Of a stretch of 64,000 nucleotides of DNA, positions 35,083 to 47,120 are shown piece after piece. The DNA is taken from the NCBI GenBank assembly GCA_037176885.1, contig JAWWNJ010000022.1, positions 496,001 through 560,000 on the forward strand. The letters run 5' to 3'. Position numbers and translations under genes: made by a program. This DNA comes from Favolaschia claudopus (lineage: Eukaryota > Basidiomycota > Agaricomycetes > Agaricales > Mycenaceae). The first letter of the stretch is position 1, and every line of letters begins with the position of its first letter. The notes beneath the pieces were generated by a model that ran no database searches, was not told the origin of the DNA, and saw only the letters and a list, made by a program, of their open reading frames with translations.

Positions 35083-36031
35083 ATGTTTCTCACCAATACG
35101 TCGCTCCTCCTCCTTGCAGCTTCGGGAGCTGTAGCGACATTCCCGACACGAGTTTTATTCCAGTCACCAATCTTCCTCGAAAACATCGCCGTTCGACCAT
35201 CGTCTCAGCTTCTCCTCACTTCCGTGGTGTCCCCCACTTTGCATACTCTCGATCCCACAGCACAAAACATCACCTTCAACGAGATATACACATTCCCAAA
35301 TGCCACCGCACTAACCGGAATAGTCGAATATCGGCCGGACGTCTACGCTGTGGTCGCCTCGCAGCTCAACAGCACCACCAGAGTGGCAGAGACAGGCAGC
35401 GTCGTAATCTGGAGCGTCGACTTCACCTCCGGCACGCCGATTCCGCGCCCAGTCGCGCGTATCCCACAGAGCATCCTCACCAACGGACTGTCCAACGTCC
35501 CGGGCCACCCAGACCTCGTCCTCGCCGCCGACTCCCCACATCGGAGCCGCATACGAGATCAATATGCGCACTTCGGCCGTCCGTGTCAAGATCCAAGATC
35601 CCGCGATGGCCCCCGGCGCTCCCCCTCCCGCGCTCGGCATCAACGGGCTCCACGTCCACCGCACCCACCTATACTTCGCCAACTCCCAACTCGGGACTTT
35701 CAATCGCGTACCCTTGGCCGGAGGCGCGGTGGAGATGCTCGGGAACATAACGAAATTCGCGGTCGATGGGACCGCGTACGATGATTTTGCGATTGACGAG
35801 GAGGGGAGGGCGTTTGTTGGGATGCATCCTGGTGCTGTGCAGCTGTTCTATCAGAGTAAGAATGGGAGTTGGGTGCAGGAGACTGTGGCGGGCGACCCGA
35901 ATGGGAGTACTGTGGTCACTGGGCCGACTTCTGCTGCCTTTGGACGGAATGGAGGGCGCCACACGAAGACGCTGTATGTCACCACTGCCGGTGGTAACCT
36001 CGTCGCTGTCGACACGAGCCGCCAGACCTGA
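35083..36031 (+). pseudogene. Secreted SMP-30/NHL-like beta-propeller protein with a 1-bp frameshift
   Basis: The N-terminal frame (35083 to about 35535) begins with a signal peptide (MFLTNTSLLLLAASGAVAT) and continues as LFQSP-type propeller sequence with N-glycosylation sites. The frame changes at the C-run 35534-35537: removing one C would join it to the downstream frame beginning about 35538 (GAAYEINMRT) that runs to the stop at 36029-36031. A 315-aa single-exon protein would result. No donor or acceptor at the break allows splicing. Family members are secreted hydrolase-like or lactonase-like propellers of unknown substrate. Either the gene is a recent pseudogene or the C-run is a sequence error. 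Codon bias is the same on both sides, which favours very recent loss or an error. Confidence 0.72.
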
Positions 36032-37656
36032 GGAGATCCTCGTCTAAGGACTGGATGTAATGTACCGTAGTCCACACTTTAAAGTAAAGGCTTGCTCATT
36101 GCTTAATGTAACTGGTGGTAGGCGCGAATCGGACGGGCGAAGCATCCTTGTCAATGGGTGGCGATTCGCCATACCACGCAATGCGAAGAAGGTAAAGGGA
36201 TACTGCGATGGTACGGGTTCACCTCAAAAGACATCGCCGTCAGTATCCGCACGTTCCGAATCTTACAGCTGACCGCAAAAGCCATTAGCTCGCGAAACGA
36301 TCATGAGTCGATCTGACAACGGGGCGGAATACCCTCCTGGACAGATGCAGCCACATCGACGCTCGCACCTCCTTCATCTTCGTCTCCACATCGGCCCACG
36401 GCAACACCCAGGTACGCTGTTCCTCTTACGACACAGCGCCGACGCAAAGCAAGAGTGTGTGCTTTACCCCAGTCCACCTTCGGCTACTCTTGCTGCAGCC
36501 GGTTCTCAGCAGCGCGAGCATCATCCTCAGCGTCTGCCGCAGCCCACCAGCACACAACACACAAACCCCAGCACCTCCTTCGCGAGATCGCGCCACTCCA
36601 AAAGCCCCAGAAAAAGCTTGAGGTGCGCATGTAGTCCGTTCTCATCATCGTCTCCCAGCCATGTCGACATCTCCCTCCGCGGCTGATGGAGCGCGGAAGG
36701 TTGCGATCTGACCCCAGGGGGATACTATGATGCATGCAGGCAACAGCAATAAGAGAGAAAGAAAGAGCGGAGGAAAGAATCAATGAGAAGTCGTCAGAAA
36801 GTCCGGGCCGGCGTTGGTATCATGCCCTTCAGTACCCTGGAAACACCACGAATGCAGAGTACGAGGACCGAACATGAGCCGTTCCCCCGCGCCTGCACCA
36901 CCGACGAACAAGCAAGGCAAGTACGCCGCCGTCCCGCATCCACACATGAGCACTCGACAGCCCTGTTCACCGGGCACTCCCCGTAACAGCGCCGTATTCC
37001 GATTCGCATCGACAGACACCGCAGCAGCCGTCCACTGACTCCCGTCACCAACAACGAGTCCAGCCGTGGCACTGTCATCACGGTCCGGTGCGTATCCACA
37101 CCCGTTCATGCCGCGGCCACCCTCCCATTCTTCCACCCACAAACGACACCCGCTGACAGATGAGGGACAGAAGGGAGGAGACAGAGAAAAGAGCGAAGCA
37201 GAGTGGACTCCAAGCGCGCATCGACAACTCACACGCACGCTGGGACGAAGCCACATCGCAGTTTCTCGACCGGATAGAAGGTAGCGGCGATGTCCCTGTT
37301 AGGCAGAGCTCTGAATGTGGGTAAAAGTAGGACAAGGGACAGGACGACCAGCGGAAGAAGAGAGAACATACAGGCTAGAGCAGAGGGCGTAACGGCTGAA
37401 GAAAATAATTGAGGAAAAGAACGTAGAAGTGAAGGAAAAGGACGTAGAAGAGGAAAGAGAGCAGAGGTCGAAAACGCAGCTTGACCGTCAACGATCATAA
37501 CCCAGCACACGCGCAGGGCTGCAACCAATCCTGATTCCTGAATGAATCATCCCAAATCAGACGAAAAAAGTATCATGCACCTCGGAAAGAAGGAAGAAAG
37601 AAAATCGATAACACACACTCCAGATCCAGAACAGTTTCCATTCCATTCCACTCGAG
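36032..37656. other. Intergenic, no supported gene
   Basis: Several frames of 70-160 codons overlap on both strands between 36300 and 37530 with low-complexity Ser/Pro/Arg content and no motif. The stretch 37330-37460 is A/G-rich. I support no gene here. Confidence 0.4.
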
Positions 37657-39478
37657 TCAAGTCCGCGTCCGTACCACCACCGACCCCTTACTCCCACCAG
37701 ACCCAGACCCAGACCCGAGCTCCTTCCACCACGACCCCGACGTCGACGTAGTCCTCTTCGCGGCTCGTCCTGCGTCTCCACTCGCACTTGCGCTCGCACT
37801 CCCCTTGCTCCGCCTAACCACCGTCGACAACCCCGAACTCACGCCTTTCCGCCCGCCGCCGGGGAAGATCTTCTCCTTTGCCTTCTCGAGTTTCCTGCCG
37901 AGGCTGGGTTTGGGTTTGGGTTTTGGTGTCTCGGCGTCGTCGGAATCATCGTCTGCCTCCTCTTCATCGCTATCCGCCTCGCCTTTCTCCGGGGATGATG
38001 CCACCTGTTTCCCTTTCTTACTCCCGGATACGCTAGACACGCCAACGATAACGCCCGGCTTCACCGTCGGCGCCAACTTCTCCCACCCCTTCCTATGCAG
38101 CCGGTATACAGCCATAGTCGCGCGCGCGTCCGTAACCTAGACTCATCATGAGCTCACCATATCAAAACCAAAGAGGCTGCACAACCCACACTAGAATGCT
38201 CCCCACCCTGAATCGTCGCCCCCACCTCCTGCTGCACCAACTTCCTCAACGCAATCCGCTTACTCTTCACCACGCCCGACTTGCCCGCGTAGTACTGCGT
38301 GTCGCGCGTGGCGGTGTGCGGGTGCGAGAGGAGGAGGGCTTTAAGGTCGTTGTGCACGGCGTGGCCGACGAGGATGCGGTCTTTGAGAAGGGCGGCGACG
38401 AGGGTTTGGACGGTTTCGAGGGGTTTTGCTGTGAGTGGGTGAGTTAACAGAAACGCGACAAAGTAGTAAGAGTCAGAAAAGGACGGGGTAAGAGTACTGT
38501 ACGGTTCTTTAGAGAGGCGACGGCCATTCCACCGTGACAATGATTGCTACAGTATACGGGGGCGACGCGACACAATTTCAGCCAAAATCATTCACCAAGG
38601 CAAAATTTCGCCAATCGGAGAGAGGCCATCGTGACCATAACCGTCGCCTCCCGACAAAATGTTACAGTGGAGTAGGAGGTAGATGCAGATGGAAGAAGAA
38701 ATAGATGAAAACTCACCATGAACCATATCCTTCTCCCTAATCCCACTAAACTCAGTCCTATAGTCCGCGACGCGCTCACGCGGGCGTACAAACTCATCCA
38801 GCTGCACCGCGCCGTAGAAATTGACGAGACTGACACGTGCGAGGGCTGACTCGACGCCTTCGGGGCCGACACCCACCATCTCGCAGTCGAGGGCGAGGTA
38901 CTTGCCGGGTCTGTAGATAAGTTAGTGGTCAAATCAACATCGTGGCTAACAAAAAGCGCCGTATATTGGGCCTCCTCCGAGATCACCACTAACGGTCGGG
39001 GCAGGCCGACCGCGTCGGTTCAGAGACGGCGAGTACGCAACGCGAACACCCTGATCTCCGCTACCTAACGTTCCGCAAAAAAAGAAAGAATAAAAAACAC
39101 CGCGTACTGTCGTTGCACATCCGAGTACTCCACTTGCCCAAAGATCATCCTCCGCAGCGCTGGTATCGACTCTCCATTCTTAATCGTCTCCCCGGAAGTA
39201 CTGCTCTCTGCGACAGGTATTTGTGAGGCTGGTGGCAGTTTGACTGCATCTGGGTTGGAGCGAGGAGAACGAGACCGCGAATGTTCAATCTTCCGCCGTT
39301 TCCTGGGCAGTTCTTGGCTCGATTCGCGTTTTCGAACGGATTTGGGGAGAGTCTGACGACGGACGAGCATTAGTGAAAACAGTTTTATTCGAGGGTAACA
39401 GAGCGATTTAGCGACCTTTTGAAGAGCGAGCCAATTGGAGGACGGGATTGAGGGCTTCAGCGTCGTCGTCTTGGCCAT
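37657..39478 (-). CDS. REX4: REX4-type 3'-5' RNA exonuclease
   Basis: Four exons on the minus strand: 39478-39108, 38910-38717, 38428-38190 and 38136-37657 (1284 nt, 427 aa). Phases agree. A 63-nt in-frame piece inside exon 1 (after LALQK) may be a further intron. DEDDh exonuclease motifs are present: [13 protein letters not shown] (Exo I), [13 protein letters not shown] (Exo II) and HSSVTDARA (Exo III, with the catalytic His and Asp). The REX4-typical SGIREKDM and RILVGH blocks are intact. The N-terminus is basic with an RKRRK nuclear signal. The C-terminal third is a disordered acidic and Ser/Gly-rich tail. In yeast Rex4 acts in pre-rRNA ITS1 processing; a nucleolar role here is inferred. 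Introns of 197 and 288 nt are long for this window. Confidence 0.88.
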
Positions 39479-39635
39479 GCTGGGCTTAATCGGACGCCTC
39501 GTGGACGAGGACGAGGTGGTCGGAAAAGGAAGGTAGATGACCTAAAAAGGAATCGGCTTCTCTAAATAACAACCGTACACACGGAGTTTTTCCGCCTGAA
39601 TAAAATCTCATAGGTTGATGTCCGGATCAGCTGGG

Positions 39636-39834
39636 TGTTATCTGCCAGTGGCTGTGGTGGCAGATAACATCCTCGCGCTTTTCAGCTGCGCATGCCTCCG
39701 AAAATTCTTGAAAATAATTGAGCATGCACTTGTTAGGTATTGAATTAACCCTAGCACTTTACCTGGCCCAAAACAGTTCCGGAGATCCCAAGATATGCAC
39801 AATGGCAGATAACATCGTGACGGGCAGATAACAT
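39636..39834. repeat. Inverted and direct GGCAGATAACAT repeats
   Basis: TGTTATCTGCCA (39636-39647) and its exact inverse (39658-39669) form a 12-bp stem with a 10-nt loop. Two more direct copies of GGCAGATAACAT start at about 39804 and 39823. The spacing and orientation resemble the end of a transposon or a clustered binding site. No matching second end was found within several kilobases. Confidence 0.5.
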
Positions 39835-41222
39835 GGTCACAGTGTGACTCGCCTCTTCTCTTCACCGCCGCTCGCTGGCTGCTCCGCTTCCTCTCCCGTG
39901 GCCATTCACTCGTTCTCTGCCTTTGTCTGGACTTCTCTACATTGCATAATATGCCTCAAAACCCTCAATTCCTCCACTACATTCAGTGCAATGATGGATT
40001 CAAAATTGTCGCCGTTTCTTCTGTCGGTATCTGTTCTGAAATCTTCGGCTGACTTGAACATTCTACTGGGCCAGCTATTTCTTAAGGACGCCTCACCATT
40101 ACTTGCCATGTATCCGAGCTTCAAGCCTTTTCCATTAATTTTCTCTTGCCAGTCCTTGCAAAAGCACAAAAATGTATCGGGATCCGGCAACGATACCGCG
40201 CTCGGGGTGGAAGTAAAAAGAATAAGTGGTTGGGAGGAATGCTCTGTGTGTCACTTGCTTGCATATTGGACCTTTGCTGATGCTGGTAAATGGGTCATGT
40301 CCGGAATTCAGGATGCGCGGTGCTCAGCAAATACGGAAAGTGTATCAGTGAGTTCTTACTTGTTCTTTCTCGTCAGTCGGGTCATATTCAAGGGAACCTA
40401 TATTCCATGGGTACAGCCAACTCTTCAGCCGCCCTTGCAGCCCTGTCAATCTTGCTCGCTGCTCTGGTTACACCACTAGGATGCTACAGCTCGGAATTGC
40501 CGCGCGCTTCGGCGGCGCCGCACGATTGAGATGACCTTTGTAGATATTACTTGTCCCATATTGTATCACATACTAATATCTATTCTTCAATGCGTACAAA
40601 TTTTTTCGCCCATTGTGTAAATTTTTGGGAACAACACATAAATAATTAGACATGGTGGTAAGAGCAAAAGATTTGAGCCTCTATCAGCCTCTGATAAGGT
40701 CAGAGCAGCTTCCCTGATTATTGCGAATCTTTCCCTTTCTCTCTCTTTTCGCAATTCTTTTTCGCGTTTTCTGGGCACGGGACCCAGTACATTGAATAAA
40801 AAACCATCTCATAGCGTAAGTATTGGAGGAATGAGCACCATGACCAGTTTCTGCGAAATTATTGTGTCCTTCCCCCCAATTCTTCCTGCAGCACCCAGCC
40901 GAGAGCTCCCATGAAAGGCTGTTCTAATCGGCGGCACGTTTTCAACAAAAGAAAGTAAGTAAGTTAAGTCAATGATAGTACAAAACAAATGCTTGGACCG
41001 GGGAGACTACAGAGGATACGATTCGTGCAGCAGTGCTATGTGCGTCCAATTTTTCATCCATTTTCCCAATGAGTGATTCAAAGCCGCAACAATTTTTCAA
41101 CACATTACCCGGTCCTCACAGGCACATTCAAGGAAAGAACGACAAATCAAAGCCATCCCCGGATGTCGCAAACCAGAACGAACCAAAATAAAATAGAATA
41201 AGCCCGTCACCTGGAAGCTGCC

Positions 41223-41291
41223 GGCGACGTCGGGAGTTGAACCCCCGTGCGATCCAGTGAGCTCGGCACCACGTCCGGGGGCCTCCTCGCC
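41223..41291 (-). tRNA. Doubtful tRNA-like sequence
   Basis: On the minus strand GGCGAGG and CGTCGCC can pair as an acceptor stem (6 of 7), and GGGTTCAACTCCC is a good B box/T-loop. The T stem beyond three pairs and the anticodon stem are weak, and the length (69 nt) is short. It may be a decayed tRNA. Confidence 0.22.
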
Positions 41292-41557
41292 ATCAGCGGG
41301 AACACAACAGCTCAGCCAGAGTGACGTAGCAGGTTCGCTCGAATATCGCTGAAGTTACAGAGCGTACCGCCGTAACCCAAATTGTTAACTTTATGGTCGA
41401 GTTGGGCGCCGTTGTAACTTGTCGGTGCTTTGAGCGGCCTGGTGCGTGAGCTGTTGGACGCTGGAATCGCGAACGCCTCCAAACAACCTGCGACCGTGTT
41501 CCCATGCATCCACTAATCTTTGTCCTTTCTATACCAATAAGTCTACACCGATTAAAT

Positions 41558-43242
41558 TTAAATCCCAGTCGTCTTGACCAGCCACTCTGCAAGAAAGCAG
41601 TAAATTCGAGCTCGCGGTGGCAATTAGCAAACGCACCCCGCGTAAGTTCATATGCTGCGAATGTGCTGGCCGCAGCCGGAATACTGTATGCATCACATTA
41701 GGACCTGTAGCGAAAAAAGGTGAAGGTCAGGAGACGAGATCTCACCTTCGCAATACTAACACGCCACAAAATTTTCATCTTTAGCTGAAAGAAAAAAAAC
41801 GTACTCATAGAAGGTAAAGACTTACACGAAGGGGTTAACCCGCGAAACAATCCAGCTCTACATTCCAATTCAATCAGCATAAGGAGGGAAAGCAAGAGCA
41901 GAAAATACAACGCACAGTCCCCCTTCAGCCACAACCGCCCCGAGTTCCCTGGCAATATACTGCACAGGCGTCCCCGTCGGTGGCGTCTCCCTCAGCTGAA
42001 TGCGGGATTTAACTACATCTGAGGAAATACGGAACATCAGTTAAAGGAAAAGGCGAATGAATAGAGAAACAAACAAACCCACCTAATGGGTAACAAGCCA
42101 GCCAATACGCGAGCTATTCACCGAAATCAAAATCAAGAAGTCGGAGGAATTGGGAGGAAGAGTAGAGAGAAACACGAACGCACCCCGCCAGTCGATCCGC
42201 TCGCCAATAACGCCCACACAGGGATGTTCTGCTCGCCGTACTTCGCCGCGAATTTTCGTTTCGAAAATTCATATGCTACAATCCAGATCATCCGTTTGAG
42301 CCTGGGACGGGAGGTAGTCGATCGAATGCCTTACCAGAGTAAAATCTTCGATCGACACCGAATTAGTAATATGCAAACGAGCGAGAGCAGCAGCGAACGC
42401 ACCCAGCATAAGCAGGAATCTCCTTTGCAACCGTCACCTAAAGAACACAGAGGCAGTCGTTCAGCAGCTCGACGCACAATAATGAAATGAAACACACCCA
42501 ATACCCCCTCATAACGCCCTTCCGAAACCCCCACTCCAACCACATCTCTCTCGCAATCACCCGCAGGCGTTTATCGCTCTCAGCTCCGTACTGTCCTTGC
42601 ATACGTACCTTGAACATCTCCACTGCAAATATTATCATCCATCAGCACGCGATATCACGGAAGACGAAGAAAAAAAGATACGGCAAAAACGCTCGTCCCC
42701 TCCCCGGAGAAGAATGACAAAAGACAGAAAGCCAGATAGAACAACCACCCACCCGGACTCGCAAGCACGGCATTGACCGCCCCCGCCATACTCCCCGCCA
42801 ACGCAATCTCCGGTAACGACAACGGAAACGGCGAGATAATCCGCTTCGACGCGGCGTATGCCGCGAAGAGCAAGGAGTTGACGCCCGCTACGCCTAGGAG
42901 GGGGCTGGCCATACCCTTGTACAGTGCGAAGAATCCTTCTTTTCGGATGGTTTGCATCAGGATGTCCATAGGGCCTTTCTAGACGTCGCAAGAGCAAGAT
43001 GTCCTTCCTTTGAGTTTACGGACGATAGGCAAGGAGAGAATCACGCACGAACATCCCCTCTAATCACACAAATCAACCTTCAGCCTGCGCCCCATCACCA
43101 CAAACAAATGAGAAACTTGACACGAACTCGGAGCGATCTGCGCACGCGTCTTCACGGTATCGAGCGGCTGCCCGACGAGCACTTGCGCGGCGCCGCCGAC
43201 GCTGCCTGCGATGAGCTCGTTAACTGTTCGAAGGGTGCTCAT
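41558..43242 (-). CDS. Mitochondrial carrier protein (SLC25 family) with micro-exons
   Basis: Twelve exons: 43242-43128, 42974-42753, 42622-42498, 42437-42403, 42345-42335, 42275-42184, 42113-42083, 42018-41916, 41857-41826, 41755-41746, 41683-41637 and 41586-41558; 852 nt, 283 aa, all phases consistent. The three carrier repeats show PLDTVK, PVEMFK and PLDVVK, fitting the Px[DE]xx[KR] signature of six-helix inner-membrane carriers. Helix sequences such as AYAASKRII and SLLRSIPAA are typical. It resembles the carnitine/ornithine/YMC group but the substrate cannot be fixed from this. Exons 5 and 10 are 11 and 10 nt long, and both are needed to keep conserved residues. The end of exon 1 uses a weak GTTCGT donor and is the least certain junction. 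Confidence 0.88.
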
Positions 43243-43716
43243 TGCTGGTTGGTGGAGACCGGGAGTCAGCGAGGGAGAGGCCCGGGAGATGAGTTGGAGA
43301 TGAGGGAGGAGGAGAAGATCCGGAAAAGGAAAATGTCGCGACAGTGACGTGATTTTGTCAGCACGGGCCGGGAAGACCGGAGGTAACTGAGAAAAATCGT
43401 GTTTTATTTTTCTGAGTTGACCACCACACACCGCACGGTTCAAAGTGAGGAGAAGGCGACGAGCGCGAGATCAAGCAGCCGAGAAACGTGAAGTCGAAGT
43501 CAACTCGAGTATATTAGCGAGCTAAGTACTAAGTATCTCGTAAGTAGTCGAGACTCGAGGTAAGTAGCCTCAGGTGGGGAACAAACGACAGCGGTATGTA
43601 AGTATACAGTATATGGTCGGTAGAGTGGTGATGGTGATGCGACAGTACGGGAGCAAAGGAAATAAGAAATGTAAAGGAAGAGAGCGAAAGGGAGCGGGAG
43701 CTGACCGTGGATCATC

Positions 43717-45309
43717 CTACAACACGGTTAAATGACCGCGACTGGCGAAAAAGAGTATCTCCAGTCGAGCTAAATTCATCGCTCTTCGCTTCATATTGAT
43801 CGCCTCTACAAGTCCATCCTGTTCTTCAACCGGGACCCAGCCACCGGAAAACGACACAGAGACAAGTGCAGAGCAATGTGAAAGCCAGAGTGGGAGCCCA
43901 CACCGATCTGTGGACGTGTATCGCAGCGACTTGGGCAAGTGAAGCTCCAGGTGTTGGAATCCGCCGATGCACGGTTCGTCGTCGTTGTCTTTCGCGTCGC
44001 GCCACGGAAATTTCAATCCAAGGTGGTCATAGCATATAATGGAGAGAAATAGTTCTGGTATAGGATCAGTCATGTAAGATACCGCGACGCTGGAGAGCGC
44101 GACAGGAAGATGTGACCCATCCTCCACCGTCTGACAAAGTATGCCAAGTTTCCTTGTGACAGGGAATATGTTGTGAGACAAGATGGGGGAGACGTATGTC
44201 GCCGCCATCGTCAGCGACGATAATTGTATATCTTGGACGATATGTGAGCAGCGTGAGTTGTCGGACTGTATTGTCATAAGGGATTCGGGAGAGATGGCCC
44301 CGGGCCGCAGGCAAAGAGAATCGATTTGTGGGTGCCGCTGAATGAAACTGCACACCAGATTCAGGTCAATCGAGCAGTCCCAGTCAATTGCCAGGGACGT
44401 AAGACTGCAGCTCGCATCCAATGACATTAGGAGACCGAGGGAAAAGGAGGGGAGGCGTGGAACCGTAAGGGATGAGTTGGATGACGAGATTGTTGCGACT
44501 GTAAACAGAGGGGATCCACCAGGGCATATATTCTGGACGTGCAGTCCGCTGTCATCATGCAACCAAGATCTGTGATAGTATTCATCCGAATCACTCCATC
44601 CTAATGCGCTTGAAATGCGCTCTGTCTGGTTCCACGGGTCTGCGATGAAACGGCGAAATAGCTACACACAGAGCCAATAGAGACTCTGGACCCAGTTCCA
44701 GAGAAGATAGACCAATCCCGGTAGAAATAGCAGAAGCAATAGGGGAAGCATCCATAGGCTTGTGCAGAGCGTCATGGAAGCCAGGTAACTCAATTCTTGC
44801 TTGATTCCTTTGAGTGTAGGGTATATGGGATGCCATCCGTCAATTGGACGTAGACGGCAATATTCGGAGACTCTCACGTCAGAGTCATACCTCACGCCGA
44901 AGATTACAAGTGGGTGGGTGTTTTTCGACATGCAGGCCAAGGTGTTAGCTACGGCTGGGTCTTCCAAAGTCCGACCATGAATGATGAGATCGGAGAGGTC
45001 AGGAAGTTGGCCAATAACCTTGGGAAGGTTATACCAATGTAATGGAACGCATGGCCCCGTCCGCTGCACCGTCAACTTCCTAATTGGATGGATGCTATAG
45101 ATGATCGGGAGGAGGAAGGAATCTTCTTCTCGTGCTTGTATTTCTCCTGAAAGTATATCTGCCCTCGGGAATCTGTATCGTTCCGCCAGAGTCAATTTCA
45201 AGAGGGTGTTCTCTCGAAAAAATCGGCAGGCGTGGAAGACATTCCAGAGAGCGCTTTTGTCGAGAAACGGGAAAATGATATCGAAAATTTCTGGGGGGAG
45301 GCTAGACAT
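43717..45309 (-). CDS. F-box protein
   Basis: Start taken at 45309 because the F-box follows at once (SSLPPEIFDIIFPFLDKSA, with a WNVFHACRFF end). The frame upstream to 45486 is open but looks non-conserved and overlaps the divergent promoter. A short intron near 44640-44684 (GTCTCT donor) or 44640-44669 (GTGTGT donor) joins to the second frame starting PWNQTERISS, which runs to the stop at 43717; about 515 aa. A very hydrophobic stretch just before the intron (MLPLLLLLFLPGL) is odd for an F-box protein and may mean that the true splice removes it. The C-terminal half has LRR-like spacing of Leu. Family role: substrate adaptor of SCF ubiquitin ligases. It is divergently transcribed from the next F-box gene. 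Confidence 0.62.
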
Positions 45310-45650
45310 GGAGGTTGTAAGAATGAAGACTGCGTCGCTTCTGCGAAGTTCGCAAACTGCAAGAAGAAGACAAGATTCGGTGGGTTCCCAGCGCGAGGAC
45401 GGTGACGCGTCCGAGTCGTGGTAGTTAAGTAAAGGCCATGAGAGCGGGCCGAATGTGCCGGTCCCATCACTTACCACCGTTGCCACGCGAGTCTTTTGTT
45501 CTTCAAGAGAGTTCTGCTTTTGTTTCTCTCGCCCCAGCCTCTTGTTCCTCTCAGGCTATTGTCCTTGCTATTGTTCTGCATAGCAACTCGGACTCCTGGC
45601 TGGAATACAAAGACCAGCCGACACCTGCCGGGCCGGCGAGTGCTGCGGCG

Positions 45651-47120
45651 ATGCCAGATAGCTTCGGATCCTTGCCCGAACGCCTGGGACTAAGTCCTGA
45701 AAGCCCGACACTCAATACTTCTCTGAGGTTGGCTTCGGGTCATGCACAAACGGCAGAAGAAGCACCAGTCATCCACCGCATCCCCACAGAGATCATCTGC
45801 GAAATTTTCACCTTGACTCTACCTTTTTCTCGTCGAGTTGGAGATCGCTTCGTGGAACAGGCTCCTTGGCCCCTTGGCCACATCTGTCAGGACTGGCGAG
45901 CGACGGCCATTGCATGTCCTCTATTATGGTCGACAATTACGCTTTACGCGCCACCGGAGCGGTGGGTCGGCCAAGCGAACCCCCAGATGATGATTCGCAC
46001 TCAGCTTAATCGCTCTGGAACAGCTCCCTTACACGTCGTCCTCGATTCGCATCACGCCGACATCCTAGAGCAGTGTTCCGTCGACTCGGTCGACCTCATC
46101 ATCGAGCAATGCCATCGATGGGAGACTGCACGCATTGACCTACACTATACAATGGGCCCTCGAATGGGTACGCGTCTGGCAAGGATGAAAGACAGGCTTC
46201 CGGAATTACGTTCCCTGGTACTGCTCACGCAGCAGCAGCAGATTCTCGGTGACATTCTCAGGGATACATTCGCCTCGGCTCCCCGCTTGCAGACCATTCT
46301 TCTCAGCGGCCACTCGGACCACCCCTACAGTCATTCTGTTTCCCCGAAAACTCGCTTTCCCTGGGCTCAAGTAACCAAATTCCGTGTCTCTTACGCACAT
46401 CCCCAGGAATTCAGAGCGATTTTGACAGCATTGAATCCAGCCAATGTCGTCGAAATGGGGATGCTTACAGGACTTCATCCCCCACAAGATGCACTGCACG
46501 TCGTACTCCCACGTCTGCTCCGCCTCAGCGCTCGGCATTCTCTCGACTACATCACTGCACCCTCGCTCCAGGAATTATGGGTCGCTGGCAATTTCGCCGT
46601 ATCCCTACCCAACTTCATCCAGCGTTCGGCTTGCCGCTTATCGAAACTAGTCGTGTACGACTGTGACGAGCCCCCTACTCTCATTCCCGTCCTCCAGAGC
46701 CTACCCGCGCTAGAGACTTTATTCGTTTCGTTTGCCCATCGCAGCAAGTTTGCGGATCAGGCCTTGCTGTGGTCTGCCTTAAACATACACACCAACATCA
46801 ACTCGAATACCAAAATTATCTGCCCCAAACTCACACACGTCGCTTCCGGCGGTACATCACATTTCTCGGTTGACGTTGTGTCTTTCCTCGAGATGGTCCG
46901 GTCGCGTTATCCGTCCGTCGCTGAGCCGCAAGGAATGGACACCCCAGAATCGTATTCGAGGCTTTCTTTCGCGCGCGTCTTCTATCAGTTGGATAAGGAA
47001 AACCATATTCAGGGCGAAGATGAGCAGATTGAGGCCCTGCGAAGCGAAGAGCTTGACATTGCGCTGGATAGCGAGTTGATTCCGTCTAGACACAATTATT
47101 TAGGTCGCGATCGTCCTTGA
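45651..47120 (+). CDS. F-box/LRR-like protein, paralog of the gene at 56.1 kb
   Basis: Single exon, 489 aa from the ATG at 45651; the frame is open upstream to 45438 but that part is unlike the paralog. F-box: IHRIPTEIICEIFTLTLP, then LGHICQDWRATAIACPLLWS, the usual start of this Agaricomycete family. The rest is Leu-rich with irregular repeats. The paralog at 56123-57583 shares QLNR..TAPLHV, DLIIEQCHRWETAR, RFPWAQVTKFR and the C-terminal HNYLGRDRP. Probable SCF adaptor; target unknown. Its start lies less than 400 bp from the divergent F-box gene on the minus strand. Confidence 0.8.
   Translation: MPDSFGSLPERLGLSPESPTLNTSLRLASGHAQTAEEAPVIHRIPTEIICEIFTLTLPFSRRVGDRFVEQAPWPLGHICQDWRATAIACPLLWSTITLYAPPERWVGQANPQMMIRTQLNRSGTAPLHVVLDSHHADILEQCSVDSVDLIIEQCHRWETARIDLHYTMGPRMGTRLARMKDRLPELRSLVLLTQQQQILGDILRDTFASAPRLQTILLSGHSDHPYSHSVSPKTRFPWAQVTKFRVSYAHPQEFRAILTALNPANVVEMGMLTGLHPPQDALHVVLPRLLRLSARHSLDYITAPSLQELWVAGNFAVSLPNFIQRSACRLSKLVVYDCDEPPTLIPVLQSLPALETLFVSFAHRSKFADQALLWSALNIHTNINSNTKIICPKLTHVASGGTSHFSVDVVSFLEMVRSRYPSVAEPQGMDTPESYSRLSFARVFYQLDKENHIQGEDEQIEALRSEELDIALDSELIPSRHNYLGRDRP

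Larger units (their letters stand above)
39479..41557. other. Intergenic between REX4 and carrier genes; possible transposon remnant
   Basis: Between 39640 and 40480 frames on both strands are fairly long. The minus-strand piece 40190-39906 (LCFCKDWQEKINGKGLKL) reads most like protein but has frame breaks and no recognised family. It lies next to the GGCAGATAACAT repeats, so a decayed mobile element is possible. From 40550 to 41200 nothing was seen. Confidence 0.3.

Noticed and set aside
36303..37530. Several overlapping frames of 70-160 codons
   Set aside because: Low complexity, on both strands, no motif, no coherent splice chain.
39844..40479. 211-codon plus-strand frame
   Set aside because: Ser/Leu/Phe/Cys-rich composition without motif or signal peptide logic; the opposite strand reads better but is also broken, so no gene was called.
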